DNA of 64,000 bases from Patescibacteria group bacterium. Lineage in GTDB: Bacteria > Patescibacteriota > Microgenomatia > UBA1406 > GWC2-37-13. Positions 18,283 to 27,552 of the stretch are shown in pieces; positions within the stretch are counted from its first letter, which is position 1, and the number at the start of each line of letters is the position of its first letter. The stretch lies in NCBI GenBank assembly GCA_026004415.1, contig BPJC01000004.1:62001-126000 (forward strand). The letters run 5' to 3'. Both the position numbers and the translations under genes were made by a program. Under the pieces are notes generated by a model. The model was given only the letters and a program-made list of their open reading frames with translations, made no database searches and was not told the DNA's origin.

Positions 18283-19858
18283 CTTAATTTATTTCATTTA
18301 CTTTCTTTTAACAACGCTTCTTATATATTTTCCAACAATTTTTTTTGATTTTACTTATTTTGATGACAATGAGCTAATTTTAAACAACCTCCATTTTTTA
18401 ACAAAGCCTCAAAACCTAATCAATGCTTTTAAAAAAGATGTTTTCTTTTCGCCTTCTCATGGTTTTTATTATAGACCACTATTAACTGTAAGTTTTATGC
18501 TTGATGCTTTTTTCTCAAAGTCATCTCCACTGTTATATCACATAAGCAATGTTTTTTATCACAGTTTAGCTGTATGCCTGTTGTTTATTTTTTTAAATGA
18601 ACTTAAAATAGACAGAGGCCTGGCCTTTAAATTATCTCTAATTTATCTGGTTCATCCTATTCTAACACCTGCTATTGCTTGGATTCCAGGCAGAAATGAC
18701 CCTCTAATGGCAATATTTTTATTTCCAGCTTTGATTTGGTTGTTAAAATACTTAAAATCAGATCAAGCAAAATACTTAATATATCATCTTATATTTACTT
18801 CGCTGGCTTTATTAACAAAAGAAACTGCCATAATGATAACAGTTGTTAGCATAACCTTTATTGTTTTAGTATTAAAAGACTACTCTAAACTGCCAAAAAT
18901 TATATTCAGCTGGATTGTTATTGTTACAGTAATTTTTATGATCAGGCAAGAAGTTTTAGGAAAATTAACATATCTTAATATCATAGAGCTTATCAACTCA
19001 ATAATTAAAAATCTACCTGCAATTGCTTTTTATATAACAAACTTTCTTGTGCCGATTCAGCTCTCTGTTTTTCCAATTCTTAAGGATATAAACATCTCCC
19101 TAAATCTTGCCATTAGCTTAATTTTTATAATAACAACAGCCATTTTAAAACCTAAAAAAAACAGGCTTTACTTATTTGGACTAATTTGGTTCTTATCCTT
19201 TAATATCCTTAATCTTATTAAGCCTAATATATCTACAGTTCCAGAGTTTTTAACTCACAGAAGCTACACTGCCATAGTTGGTTTGATTATAATGATAGCA
19301 AGTCTTAACAAAATTAAAGCATTACTTTCAAACAAATATGTATTTACTAGTTTGATAACAGTGCTTGCTTTTTTGTCATTTCTGTTTCAGTTCAATTTCT
19401 CTGACCGATTGACTTTTTGGTCAAAGGCTGTATCTGCTTCACCGCATTCATCTTTGGCACACAAAAATTATGGAGTAATGCTGTATTTTGAAAACGACTA
19501 TCAACAAGCGTTAAAACATTACCAAACAGCACTAAAACTTAACCCTCAAGAGCCGATTGTTCATAACAATATCGGTGTTATCTATATGGACCAAGGCAGA
19601 TATGAATTAGCCATTGATGAGTTTGAAAAGGAACTTAAGATTAACCCTAACTATGATAAAGCCTTGTACAATTTAGGCATTGTGTATTATCTGTTAAAAC
19701 AAGATCAGAAAGCTGAAAAATACTGGCTTGAAACTTTGAAAATAAACCCCAACCACGCTGGAGCATACTTTAGGCTTGCCAATCTCTACCAAGAAAAAAA
19801 AGATTATGATAAAGCAAAGCACTACTATAGTTTATGGCAAAACTTTAATCCTAACTGA
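18263..19858 (+). CDS. GT-C-like polytopic membrane protein with C-terminal TPR repeats (TMTC-like)
   Basis: 531 aa. About ten membrane helices (residues 8-390) with an acidic first external loop, TYFDDNELI near residue 33, as in GT-C enzymes that take polyprenyl-phosphate sugars, and WIPGRNDPL near 145. From about residue 395 four tetratricopeptide repeats follow (SLAHKNYGVMLYFENDYQQA, then NNIGVIYMDQGRYELAIDEF, and two more). This arrangement resembles TMTC-type protein O-mannosyltransferases and related bacterial GT-C/TPR proteins. Likely glycosylates exported proteins or a surface glycan; target unknown. Stop codon abuts the mltG stop with no gap (convergent). Confidence 0.75.
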   Translation: MNQKQNNLIYFIYFLLTTLLIYFPTIFFDFTYFDDNELILNNLHFLTKPQNLINAFKKDVFFSPSHGFYYRPLLTVSFMLDAFFSKSSPLLYHISNVFYHSLAVCLLFIFLNELKIDRGLAFKLSLIYLVHPILTPAIAWIPGRNDPLMAIFLFPALIWLLKYLKSDQAKYLIYHLIFTSLALLTKETAIMITVVSITFIVLVLKDYSKLPKIIFSWIVIVTVIFMIRQEVLGKLTYLNIIELINSIIKNLPAIAFYITNFLVPIQLSVFPILKDINISLNLAISLIFIITTAILKPKKNRLYLFGLIWFLSFNILNLIKPNISTVPEFLTHRSYTAIVGLIIMIASLNKIKALLSNKYVFTSLITVLAFLSFLFQFNFSDRLTFWSKAVSASPHSSLAHKNYGVMLYFENDYQQALKHYQTALKLNPQEPIVHNNIGVIYMDQGRYELAIDEFEKELKINPNYDKALYNLGIVYYLLKQDQKAEKYWLETLKINPNHAGAYFRLANLYQEKKDYDKAKHYYSLWQNFNPN

Positions 19859-20827
19859 TTATCTCAGATACTTGTTAATCTTTTCATTATGTTCCTGAAG
19901 AGTTTTTGAAAAATGTGTTTTACCGGTTTTGTCAGCTAAATAGTACCAATAAGGTGTATTTACATCAGCTAAAGCAACTGATTTAATAGAATCTAGCCCA
20001 GGATTGCAAATTGGAGCTGGAGGCAAACCTTTGTATTTATATGTATTATAAGGAGAATCTACCTCAAGATCTTTTTTAGTAAGGTTTTTTTTCCAATAGG
20101 TCTTTTCATCGTCAGAATAACCCAAAACATACTGAACAGTAGCATCTACCTGCAAAGGCCAATCGTTTTTTAATCTTTTAAGCAGTATGCTGGCTACAAC
20201 AACTTTTTCATCAAAACTCCTTGCCTCTCTTTCAACAAGGCTAGCCAATATCAAACCTTCGTAAAAACTTAAACCTTGCTTTTCAATATCAGACCTAATC
20301 TCTTGGGTTACCTTTTTATCAAAAGTTTTTGTCATTAAATTGATTAACAAATTTGCTGTGCTAAGTTTTGGAACTAAATAAGTGTCTGGAAAAAGATAAC
20401 CCTCTTTGCCTTCAGCCAATCTTAAAAACTCGTTTCTGTCAATATTTAATGTCTTTGCATATATGTCGGCAATCTCCTCTGCTCGCAAACCTTCTTGTAC
20501 TGTAACCCAAACATCATTGGTGCCTTTGGTAAGGGATTTGGCTATATCAAAAGCTGAAGCTGATGCTGTCAGATTAAAAGAACCGGCCTGTATCTTATTT
20601 TCTATCGCCAATTGTTTTACAACTAAAATAAAGGCTAATCTATTTTTAATCAAACCTTCTGCTTCAAGTCTTTTGGCAATATCAGCCAAAGACTCACCTT
20701 TTTTAATCACAAAACTTTTAGTGATCTGAGCATTTGGGTCAACAGGAGAAACTAAATAATTATAAACCCCATAACCAAAAATAGACAAAACAACAATAAG
20801 CAATAAAATTATTATTAGTTTTTTCAT
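19859..20827 (-). CDS. mltG: Endolytic murein transglycosylase MltG (YceG-like)
   Basis: Membrane-anchored lytic transglycosylase that cuts nascent glycan strands. 322 aa: N-terminal anchor (5-25), a LysM-like segment (IKKGESLADIAKRLEAEGLI, 41-60), GYLFPDTY (143-150), and the catalytic block ILASLVEREA with Glu199, then DATVQY and SPYNTYKYKGLPPAPICNPG. All key features are intact. Start overlaps the phosphorylase stop by four bases, so it belongs to the murJ-phosphorylase-mltG unit. Confidence 0.92.
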   Translation of the reverse strand: MKKLIIILLLIVVLSIFGYGVYNYLVSPVDPNAQITKSFVIKKGESLADIAKRLEAEGLIKNRLAFILVVKQLAIENKIQAGSFNLTASASAFDIAKSLTKGTNDVWVTVQEGLRAEEIADIYAKTLNIDRNEFLRLAEGKEGYLFPDTYLVPKLSTANLLINLMTKTFDKKVTQEIRSDIEKQGLSFYEGLILASLVEREARSFDEKVVVASILLKRLKNDWPLQVDATVQYVLGYSDDEKTYWKKNLTKKDLEVDSPYNTYKYKGLPPAPICNPGLDSIKSVALADVNTPYWYYLADKTGKTHFSKTLQEHNEKINKYLR

Positions 20828-22080
20828 TTAATCTCAAAAACCTGAAAAAGTTTTAATGTTTCTATGCCTGACTCTAACTTATCTTTATTTTCAGCGTAAA
20901 GCTCCATAATCGGCTGATCTTTTAAGACAAACTCTCCAGTGTTTACCAATAGTTTGATACCTGAAAACTTATGCTCAGGAGCTCCCAAAATCTTGCTGAT
21001 TGCAGACAAGTTATTGTTGTTTATTTTAGAAATTTTCCCTTCTTGATTTGCTTTAATCACCGAACAAACAGTATTTTTCTTTATCTTTTCAAACAAGTTT
21101 TTTGATGTAATTGAGTCATCGCCTTGTTGAGCTTTGACTATTTCTTTAAATTTTTTTAAGGCTTTGCCTGAACTCAAAACAGCAGACACCTCATCATAGG
21201 CTTTATCTAACCTAATATCTTTTACCAAAGCATATAATTGAGCTGAAAAATTTATAGCTTTTTGTTCTAAACGCAGATCTCTATCTTTATCTTGCTCCAA
21301 AATCTGCAAACAACTGAAACTCTCAAGCGCAGGACCAGATGTTTTACTTAAGTTATCGGTGCTGTAGTTTATAACAATCTTTGTTTTAATACCGAACATT
21401 TTAGTTAATTTTCTAAATTTGTTAGCAATTGCCTCTGCTTGTTTTTTTGTCTTAATTTTAAGAGATCTGCTATAGGGAATATCCAGTATAAGATGAGTTG
21501 CTGAAACAGCTAATTTTTTAGCCAAGATTGAAACAATGACCTTATCCTCAGACTCGATATGAATAGGCTTTTCCACAGCTATCAGCTCATCATCTGCAGG
21601 AGCGATATTAAGCCCGCCGCCCCAAACAATACAACCATTAGTTTTTTCAACAATATGTTTCAACTCATCAGGATCAAAATCTACTTTAGCTAAAACCTCC
21701 ATACAATCAGCAGTTCCAGCAGGAGATGTAATTGCCCTTGATGAAGTTTTTGGAATTTTAATACCCAAAGAAGCTATAATAGGCACTAAAATCATTGTCA
21801 CGCGATTTCCAGGAACTCCGCCAGTGGAGTGCTTATCTGCTACAGGAGGTTTAAACTTTACAACTGTGCCAATGTCAACCATAGCTTTGGTAAAATCATA
21901 CAGTTCAGGAATAGACGGAGGCGATTTATAAGTGCTTGCAGTAAAGTAAGTCATCAAAACTTCGTTTACTTTATTCTCTGCAATGGCTTTGAGCAACTTA
22001 TAATAATCGTCATACTTTAACCTTTTGCCATTTAATTTATTTTGTATTATTTCTACAATCTCTAGTTCTTCTGATGACAT
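20824..22080 (-). CDS. AMP/thymidine phosphorylase family protein, AMP-phosphorylase-like
   Basis: 418 aa nucleoside/nucleotide phosphorylase (DeoA fold). Phosphate/substrate motifs: DKHSTGGVPGN (82-92) and SSRAITSPAGTADCMEVL (113-130). The second is the form found in archaeal AMP phosphorylases (bacterial DeoA has a HTGGTLDK type element there). Archaeal AMP phosphorylase has an extra N-terminal domain of roughly 80 residues that is absent here, giving a DeoA-sized protein. AMP phosphorylase yields ribose-1,5-bisphosphate for the nucleotide-to-RuBisCO salvage route known in many CPR genomes; neither the isomerase nor RuBisCO is in this window. Lies between murJ (5 bp) and mltG (overlap). Substrate assignment is uncertain. 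Confidence 0.82.
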   Translation of the reverse strand: MSSEELEIVEIIQNKLNGKRLKYDDYYKLLKAIAENKVNEVLMTYFTASTYKSPPSIPELYDFTKAMVDIGTVVKFKPPVADKHSTGGVPGNRVTMILVPIIASLGIKIPKTSSRAITSPAGTADCMEVLAKVDFDPDELKHIVEKTNGCIVWGGGLNIAPADDELIAVEKPIHIESEDKVIVSILAKKLAVSATHLILDIPYSRSLKIKTKKQAEAIANKFRKLTKMFGIKTKIVINYSTDNLSKTSGPALESFSCLQILEQDKDRDLRLEQKAINFSAQLYALVKDIRLDKAYDEVSAVLSSGKALKKFKEIVKAQQGDDSITSKNLFEKIKKNTVCSVIKANQEGKISKINNNNLSAISKILGAPEHKFSGIKLLVNTGEFVLKDQPIMELYAENKDKLESGIETLKLFQVFEIK

Positions 22081-22085
22081 AATAA

Positions 22086-23714
22086 TTATTCAACTGATGT
22101 AAAATATTGTATCAAACTTTTTCTATATCTATCAATTTTTGATAAAACTCTTGGAATTATCAAAAACTGCTTTATATCAACCAACCAAGACAAAAAAATA
22201 AACATTGATCCAAAAACAACAAAGGTAAAAAACAATAAAATCAGCAATGTTATCAAGTTTATTGTTTCAATAAACAAGCCATCAACCAATCTCATAAAGT
22301 TATAAGAAACTACTGCGCTCAAAAAAGTTATTAAATAGATCTTGCCTATTTCTATAACAAAATGATAATCAACAAACCTAAACTTTTTATTAAGATAAAA
22401 TCCTAAAAACAGAGTATTGACAATATTTGTTATCGTAAACGCCAAAGCCAAATACCAAACCTGCTTATCAAGATACAAAATAAAATAATAACTTAACAGA
22501 ATAGAAACAAAAGTAAACAAACTATTAAATATCAAAGGAACTTTTGTTTTAAATAAAGCAAAATAAGTTTTATTGTAAAGATAAAACAAACTATGAAAAG
22601 GTATTGAATAAGCAAACATTGATACAGTATAAGCAGTAGTGACAGTAGCAGTCCAATCAAACTTTTCACCTCCGAAAAACACTCTTACAATAGGTGTTCT
22701 GGCAAAAATTAGAAAAAAAGAGATCGGCACAGTTGTAAAAATTATAAGCAATGTATTGTTTTTAATAATCTCAGCTATTTGTTTGGTTCTATTTTGTTCG
22801 CTTAATGAGGATATAAAAGGATATGCGGCCTGAGAGATAGATTGTCCGATTAAAGACACAGGCAAAAACTGCAGTCTTTGAGCAAGATAAAACGATGTAT
22901 AAGAGCCTAAACCTAACAGCGTAGATAACGCAAGCTCAACTGTGGACTCTAACTGCTTTACAGCTAAATTCACAACTCTAGTTGATGACAAAAACACGAA
23001 ATCCTTAAAAGACTTTTCTGGCTTAAAACTTAAAACATAAACAAAATCAGTCAAACGCAGTATTCCCAACTGTGAGATAGCATATAAAAAAGAACCTATC
23101 ACAACACCTAATATTAAAGCAAAAAGACCAAGTTTGTTGGCAAAGACTAATGTTGTTAAAATAATAGAGAGATTATAAGCTAAAGGCGCCAAAGCAGTGA
23201 ACAAAAACCGTCTCTCAACTTGAGCAAAAGAACTCAGAATTGATCCAATAGTTAAAAACGGCACCTGTGTGGCCAAGATAATACGAGTATAGTAAACTAC
23301 TGTATCTTGTTGCCTTAAATTAAATCCTGGTGTGATTAGCTTGACTAAATAATCCGCAAAAATTATAGATAAAACAACAACTATTAACAAAAAAAGCATA
23401 AAAAGATTCAGATTGACAGATATTGATCTATAAAAATCTTCTTTTGATCTTTTTTTATACCTTAAGATAATAGGAATCAATGAATAACCTAACACTCCAG
23501 AAACTATAGAGTCAAAGATTAAATCAGGCAACCTAAAACTAGCAAAAAACAGATCTAACTGTTCTACCGTAAAAAAATATGAAAATACTCTATATCTGAC
23601 AAAACCCAGCACACGAGAAAAACCAAACATAAAAGCAATAATTAAGGCTGATGAAAGAATACTATTTTGCTGGAAAAAAAACAGCTTTTTAAACTTTTTT
23701 ATAAACCTAAACAT
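22086..23714 (-). CDS. murJ: Lipid II flippase MurJ (MviN family)
   Basis: Polytopic MOP-superfamily protein, about 542 aa and 13-14 membrane helices, that moves lipid II across the membrane. Recognisable from FGFSRVLGFVRYRVFSYFF near residue 32, LDLFFASFRLPDLIFD near 55 and the LTPGF-like ITPGFNL near 125. The ATG at 23714 (MFRFIKKF) is preferred over a start five codons upstream, which would intrude on the mraZ promoter. First gene of murJ-phosphorylase-mltG; divergent from mraZ. Confidence 0.9.
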   Translation of the reverse strand: MFRFIKKFKKLFFFQQNSILSSALIIAFMFGFSRVLGFVRYRVFSYFFTVEQLDLFFASFRLPDLIFDSIVSGVLGYSLIPIILRYKKRSKEDFYRSISVNLNLFMLFLLIVVVLSIIFADYLVKLITPGFNLRQQDTVVYYTRIILATQVPFLTIGSILSSFAQVERRFLFTALAPLAYNLSIILTTLVFANKLGLFALILGVVIGSFLYAISQLGILRLTDFVYVLSFKPEKSFKDFVFLSSTRVVNLAVKQLESTVELALSTLLGLGSYTSFYLAQRLQFLPVSLIGQSISQAAYPFISSLSEQNRTKQIAEIIKNNTLLIIFTTVPISFFLIFARTPIVRVFFGGEKFDWTATVTTAYTVSMFAYSIPFHSLFYLYNKTYFALFKTKVPLIFNSLFTFVSILLSYYFILYLDKQVWYLALAFTITNIVNTLFLGFYLNKKFRFVDYHFVIEIGKIYLITFLSAVVSYNFMRLVDGLFIETINLITLLILLFFTFVVFGSMFIFLSWLVDIKQFLIIPRVLSKIDRYRKSLIQYFTSVE

Positions 23715-23717
23715 AGT

Positions 23718-23747
23718 TTGACAACTCACCTAATATTGGTGTAAAAT
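23718..23747 (+). promoter_or_regulatory. Promoter of mraZ-rsmH-ftsL
   Basis: TTGACA (23718-23723), an 18-bp spacer and TAAAAT (23742-23747), close to the sigma-70 consensus. The -10 box ends 8 nt before the mraZ ATG at 23756 and there is no Shine-Dalgarno, so the transcript should be leaderless or nearly so. Confidence 0.7.
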
Positions 23748-23770
23748 GGTTATATATGGTTTTCTTTGGT
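23737..23770 (+). promoter_or_regulatory. MraZ box: four TGGT repeats at 10-bp period
   Basis: TGGT occurs at 23737, 23747, 23757 and 23767, exactly 10 bp apart, across the spacer, the end of the -10 box, the start codon and codons 4-5 of mraZ. MraZ in E. coli and mycoplasmas binds short direct repeats containing TGG/GTG with a 10-bp period upstream of its own gene. The position predicts direct autorepression by blocking RNA polymerase. Confidence 0.72.
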
Positions 23771-24154
23771 GAATATTATATATCTTTAACAACTGGAAAC
23801 AGACTTGCTTTGCCTAAAAAGATTCGCGATCAACTTGAAAACCATACATTTATTCTAACAAAGGGATTTGACTTTTGTTTATCTGGATACAAAACACAAG
23901 ACTGGGAGAAAAAGGCAAAAGAACTTATGTCAGCTTCATTACTTGACAAAACCGATCTTAAAAAGAAAAGAATAATCTTTTCATCAGCTGTTTATCTGGA
24001 GTTTGATAAACAGGGCAGATTCATAATACCTAAAAACCTTCTAGAGTTTGCGGAGATAAACAAAGATGTGGTGATAATCGGCGTTGGTGATCATTTTGAG
24101 ATTTGGTCTAAAGAAAAATGGGAAGTTTATCAAAACCAAATTGACAATGAATAA
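23756..24154 (+). CDS. mraZ: Transcriptional regulator MraZ
   Basis: 132 aa, two SpoVT/AbrB-like halves. The first holds TTGNRLALPKKIRDQL (residues 11-26), the second KQGRFIIPKNLLEFA (about 84-98), the duplicated DxxGR-hhhPxxhR pattern of MraZ. Acts as a DNA-binding ring controlling the division and wall operon. First gene of mraZ-rsmH-ftsL; its promoter carries matching 10-bp repeats. Overlaps rsmH by 8 bp. In this genome the rest of the classic dcw genes lies in another block (1-13008), so its regulon may be small. Confidence 0.92.
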   Translation: MVFFGEYYISLTTGNRLALPKKIRDQLENHTFILTKGFDFCLSGYKTQDWEKKAKELMSASLLDKTDLKKKRIIFSSAVYLEFDKQGRFIIPKNLLEFAEINKDVVIIGVGDHFEIWSKEKWEVYQNQIDNE

Positions 24155-25004
24155 ACACACACCAGTATTACACAACAAGGTAATAAATGAATTAAAAGAC
24201 AATAGCATAAAAAAAATAATAGATGCCACAGCTGGACAAGGAGGTTATCTAAAAAATATTTTGGCTGATCCAACCAAAAAAGTCTTGGCAATAGATATAG
24301 ATCCCAATCAGATTAAAAGACTTAAAGAACAGTTTGACAAACAGATCAAAAACAAACAGCTTATACTCAAAAATGGCAATTTTGCCTATCTTGATAGATA
24401 TGCCAAACAACATAATTTTATCCCAGCTCAAGCAGTAATCTTTGATTTAGGATTATCATGGGACCAAATGATATCCTTTAAAAAGGGTTTTTCATATAAA
24501 CAAAAAGATGACCCCTTGGATATGAGATTCAATACACGCTTCAAATATACGGCCGCAGATTTAATTAACAATTTATCAGAAAATGAACTGCTTGACATCT
24601 TAATGAGTTTTGGAGAGGAACCATTAGCCTATGATTTAGCAAAAGAGATTATCAGAACAAGAAGTAAAAAATCTATAAAAACAGTCTCTGATTTGAACCA
24701 GATAATTGAAAAAATTAGTCTTACTGGAAATGAATCAGTTTTTAGACGAGTCTACCAAGCACTGCGTATTGCTGTAAACAATGAATATATCAATCTTAAA
24801 CAAGGGTTAAACTCTGCCTACAAAGTATTAGATAAAAACGGGAAAATTCTCTGCTTAACCTTTAACCCAACAGAAGACAGAATAGTAAAGCGATTTATTA
24901 AAGAAAAAAATCTGCAGAACAAAACCATTACTAATAAAAAAGCAAGAGCTAATTTTGAAAAAATTGCAACATTACGAGTTATTTTAAAAACCTATGACAA
25001 ATAG
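24147..25004 (+). CDS. rsmH: 16S rRNA m4C1402 methyltransferase RsmH (MraW)
   Basis: SAM-dependent methyltransferase acting on C1402 of 16S rRNA. 285 aa, slightly shorter than usual. HTPVLHNKV at the start, SAM loop DATAGQGGYLKNIL (family GxGGHS, here GGY), AIDIDPNQI, FDLGLSWDQM (family DLGVSSxQ), FSYKQKDDPLDMRF, and RVYQALRIAVNNE. The ATG at 24147 was chosen over upstream in-frame codons because HTPVL at residues 4-8 is the conserved family start. It overlaps mraZ by 8 bp and ftsL by 11 bp. Confidence 0.93.
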   Translation: MNKHTPVLHNKVINELKDNSIKKIIDATAGQGGYLKNILADPTKKVLAIDIDPNQIKRLKEQFDKQIKNKQLILKNGNFAYLDRYAKQHNFIPAQAVIFDLGLSWDQMISFKKGFSYKQKDDPLDMRFNTRFKYTAADLINNLSENELLDILMSFGEEPLAYDLAKEIIRTRSKKSIKTVSDLNQIIEKISLTGNESVFRRVYQALRIAVNNEYINLKQGLNSAYKVLDKNGKILCLTFNPTEDRIVKRFIKEKNLQNKTITNKKARANFEKIATLRVILKTYDK

Positions 25005-25269
25005 ATTTTACTTTATGGCTTTAATAATCTTGACTATAATGTTTACAGCTAATATTGCGCTTTACACCAAACTGTTATCATTTTCTAATGAAATAAAAAA
25101 ACTAGACCTATCAATAACCAAACTACAGTTGGAAAATAGCCTATATGAAAAAAAGGTATATAGCAAAAGCTCTCTTAAGGTAATAGAACAAAAAGCGAAA
25201 GTTTTAGGTCTTACTGATAAACAAACAATAGTCAATTTAAGCAGTCCAAAAATTGCCTTATCTAATTAA
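24994..25269 (+). CDS. ftsL: FtsL/DivIC-like septum protein
   Basis: 91 aa bitopic protein: short basic N-terminus, membrane helix (about residues 6-26), then a heptad-like coiled coil (LLSFSNEIKKLDLSITKLQL and on) and an ALGLT-like VLGLTDKQ near residue 72. Sequence similarity within this family is weak, so the name rests on architecture and on the mraZ-rsmH-ftsL gene order. Probably forms a complex with a DivIC-like partner and activates FtsW-FtsI. Convergent with ftsK, with a 1-bp gap. Confidence 0.75.
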   Translation: MTNRFYFMALIILTIMFTANIALYTKLLSFSNEIKKLDLSITKLQLENSLYEKKVYSKSSLKVIEQKAKVLGLTDKQTIVNLSSPKIALSN

Positions 25270-25270
25270 A

Positions 25271-27464
25271 CTAAGTAGATTGTTCAACCTGTCTTTTAAG
25301 AACTTTTCTTGGTTTAGAGCCTTCAGCAGGACCAACATAACCAGCTTTTTCCAACTGGTCCAAAATTCTTGCGGCTCTGGCATAACCAATAGACAAATAA
25401 CGCTGTAATAAAGACGCAGAAGCTGTTTTTTGACCAATAATTAAACTCAAGGCTTTATCAAACAAAACATCTTTGCCATCAATATCTATTGATGTTGATT
25501 TTTTAGATGTTTGAATATACTCTGTTGATCCTTGAATTATTTCTTTGTCATACTCAACCTCAGGGTTATGAGATTTTAGAAAATCAATAATTTTTTTAAT
25601 CTCAGAACTGCTTATATAAGGACCTTGAATACGGTTTGGCTTTGCCTGGTCGGGAGGCAGAAACAACATATCTCCTTTGCCCAATAATTTTTCAGCTCCA
25701 GGTCCATCTAAAATAACTCTGGAGTCTACCATAGAAGAAACATTGAAAGCGATTCTTGTAGGAATATTGGCCTTCATAAGACCTGTAATAACATCAACAG
25801 ATGGTCTTTGAGTAGCAAGCACTAAATGAATTCCAACAGCTCGCGCCATCTGAGCTAATCTTGTAATCAGTTCTTCCACATCTTTTGCGGCATACATCAT
25901 AAGATCTGCCAACTCATCTATTATAAAGATAATATAAGGTTTTTTTTTCTACATTGGGCAGTTCATTGTAATCTTGTATGTTTCTTACTCCTAAATCAGC
26001 AAACTCTTTGTACCTGTTATTCATCTCTTTTACTGTCCAACGCAAAGCAGACACAGTCTGGTCAGGTTCCACTATTACATCTGTCAACAAATGAGGTATG
26101 CCATTGTAAAGAGTTAACTCAACCCTTTTAGGATCAACCATAATCATCTTTAGCTCATCTGGTCTGGTTCTCATTAGAAAACTACAGACCCATGCGTTTA
26201 AAAGAACAGATTTACCAGAACCAGTAGCGCCAGCAATTAAAACATGAGGCATCTTTGAAATTGGATAAAATTTTAGCTCACCGCCAACATCCAAACCTAA
26301 AGGAACAATAGTAGGATCTGTCTCTTTTTGCAAAACAGAGCTTGATAATACATCTTTTAAAGTAACTATTTGTGGTCTTATGTTTGGCAGTTCTATTCCA
26401 ACTAAGGATCTTCCAGGTATCGGAGCTTCTATTCTTACCTGACCTTTTGGAGCCGCTAAATTCAACGCCAAATCATTTGATAAAGTAGTGATCTTTGATA
26501 ACTTAGTTCCTAATGGTATTTTTAAAGCATATTGGGTAACAGCAGGACCATAATTAATCTCAACGACATTAGCTCTGATTCCAAAACTGCTTAAAGTTTC
26601 CTCTATTGTCTGAGCATTTTTTTTAACATCACCTCTTTCTGCTGATTTTTGTTGAATATCTTCAAGCAAAGACAGTGGCGGAAATAAATACGATGACTGC
26701 AGATCTGAAGCTGGAAAAGGTTTTATAAGCTTCTCTTCTATCTTTGATTCTTTATGGTTCGATTCTTCCCTACTATTATCTTTAGGATTTGTTTGGTTGA
26801 CAAAAACCTCAGTACCTGGGTTTATTTTAATATCTTTTTTTTCTTCAGAAGACAACTGTTCAGCATTAGTTTTGTCAGTTTTATTTAAATCCTCAATCTT
26901 TGACAACTCGTCTTTTGTAGTTTCAAAAATCTTTTTCAAACTTAAATAGAATTTTTTTAGGTAATTTAAAAATTTAGCTAAAACTAAAACAATATCAGTA
27001 AATGACATATCAAAAAACAAAACTAAACCAAAAAGAAAACTAATCAGCAGAATGCCATAAGCCCCAGCTGAAGAAAATGCAAAAGAAATATTTTCAAACA
27101 AAAACTGACCATAATCTCCTGCTTTGTTTAATCCTATCAGTGAAATAAAAATTAGAATAAACCCTGCTGTAATATTCCATTTTATAACCTTTAACTTTTC
27201 ATTAGATAAAAAATGGCCTGATAACAGCAGAAAAATAAACGGCACAAAAAAAGCAAATCCAGAAAACTTAGAAAACAAAATCTCTCTAATAAACAAAGTA
27301 AATGCTCCCTGTAATGAAGGGCTAAAAAAACTTGCCAAAGACACACCTGTTATAATAGAAATTAACAAAAGTATAACAAACAATATATTATTAAAAGATT
27401 TTTTAGGAAGATTTAGTTTTTTGCCTAAAAAACTTATCTGAACAGCTTTTTTTCTTCTTGGCAT
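25271..27464 (-). CDS. ftsK: DNA translocase FtsK/SpoIIIE, one frameshift
   Basis: Pumps chromosome ends through the septum. About 730 aa: four membrane helices (residues 25-160), a charged linker, an alpha/beta motor with Walker A HVLIAGATGSGKSVLLNA near residue 400 and Walker B FIIDELADLM, QRPSVDVITG and a C-terminal winged-helix gamma domain (SASLLQRYLSIGYARAARIL) that would read KOPS-like sites. The frame breaks in a nine-T run (plus 25940-25948): taking one base out turns VEKKTLYYLYNR-stop into VEKKPYIIFIIDELAD. Everything on both sides is conserved. Sequence error or polymerase slippage are both possible. Confidence 0.9.
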
Positions 27465-27552
27465 ATACTTAACATCTTAACTTATTACCTAAAAAAAAGC
27501 AATAAAGATGGTTCAGATAAATAAATTTAGGAAGTATCAACAATAAACTTAT

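Noticed and set aside
27465-27552. Regulatory element between ftsK and pnp
   Set aside because: The 88 bp are AT-rich with no convincing stem, promoter or leader motif.
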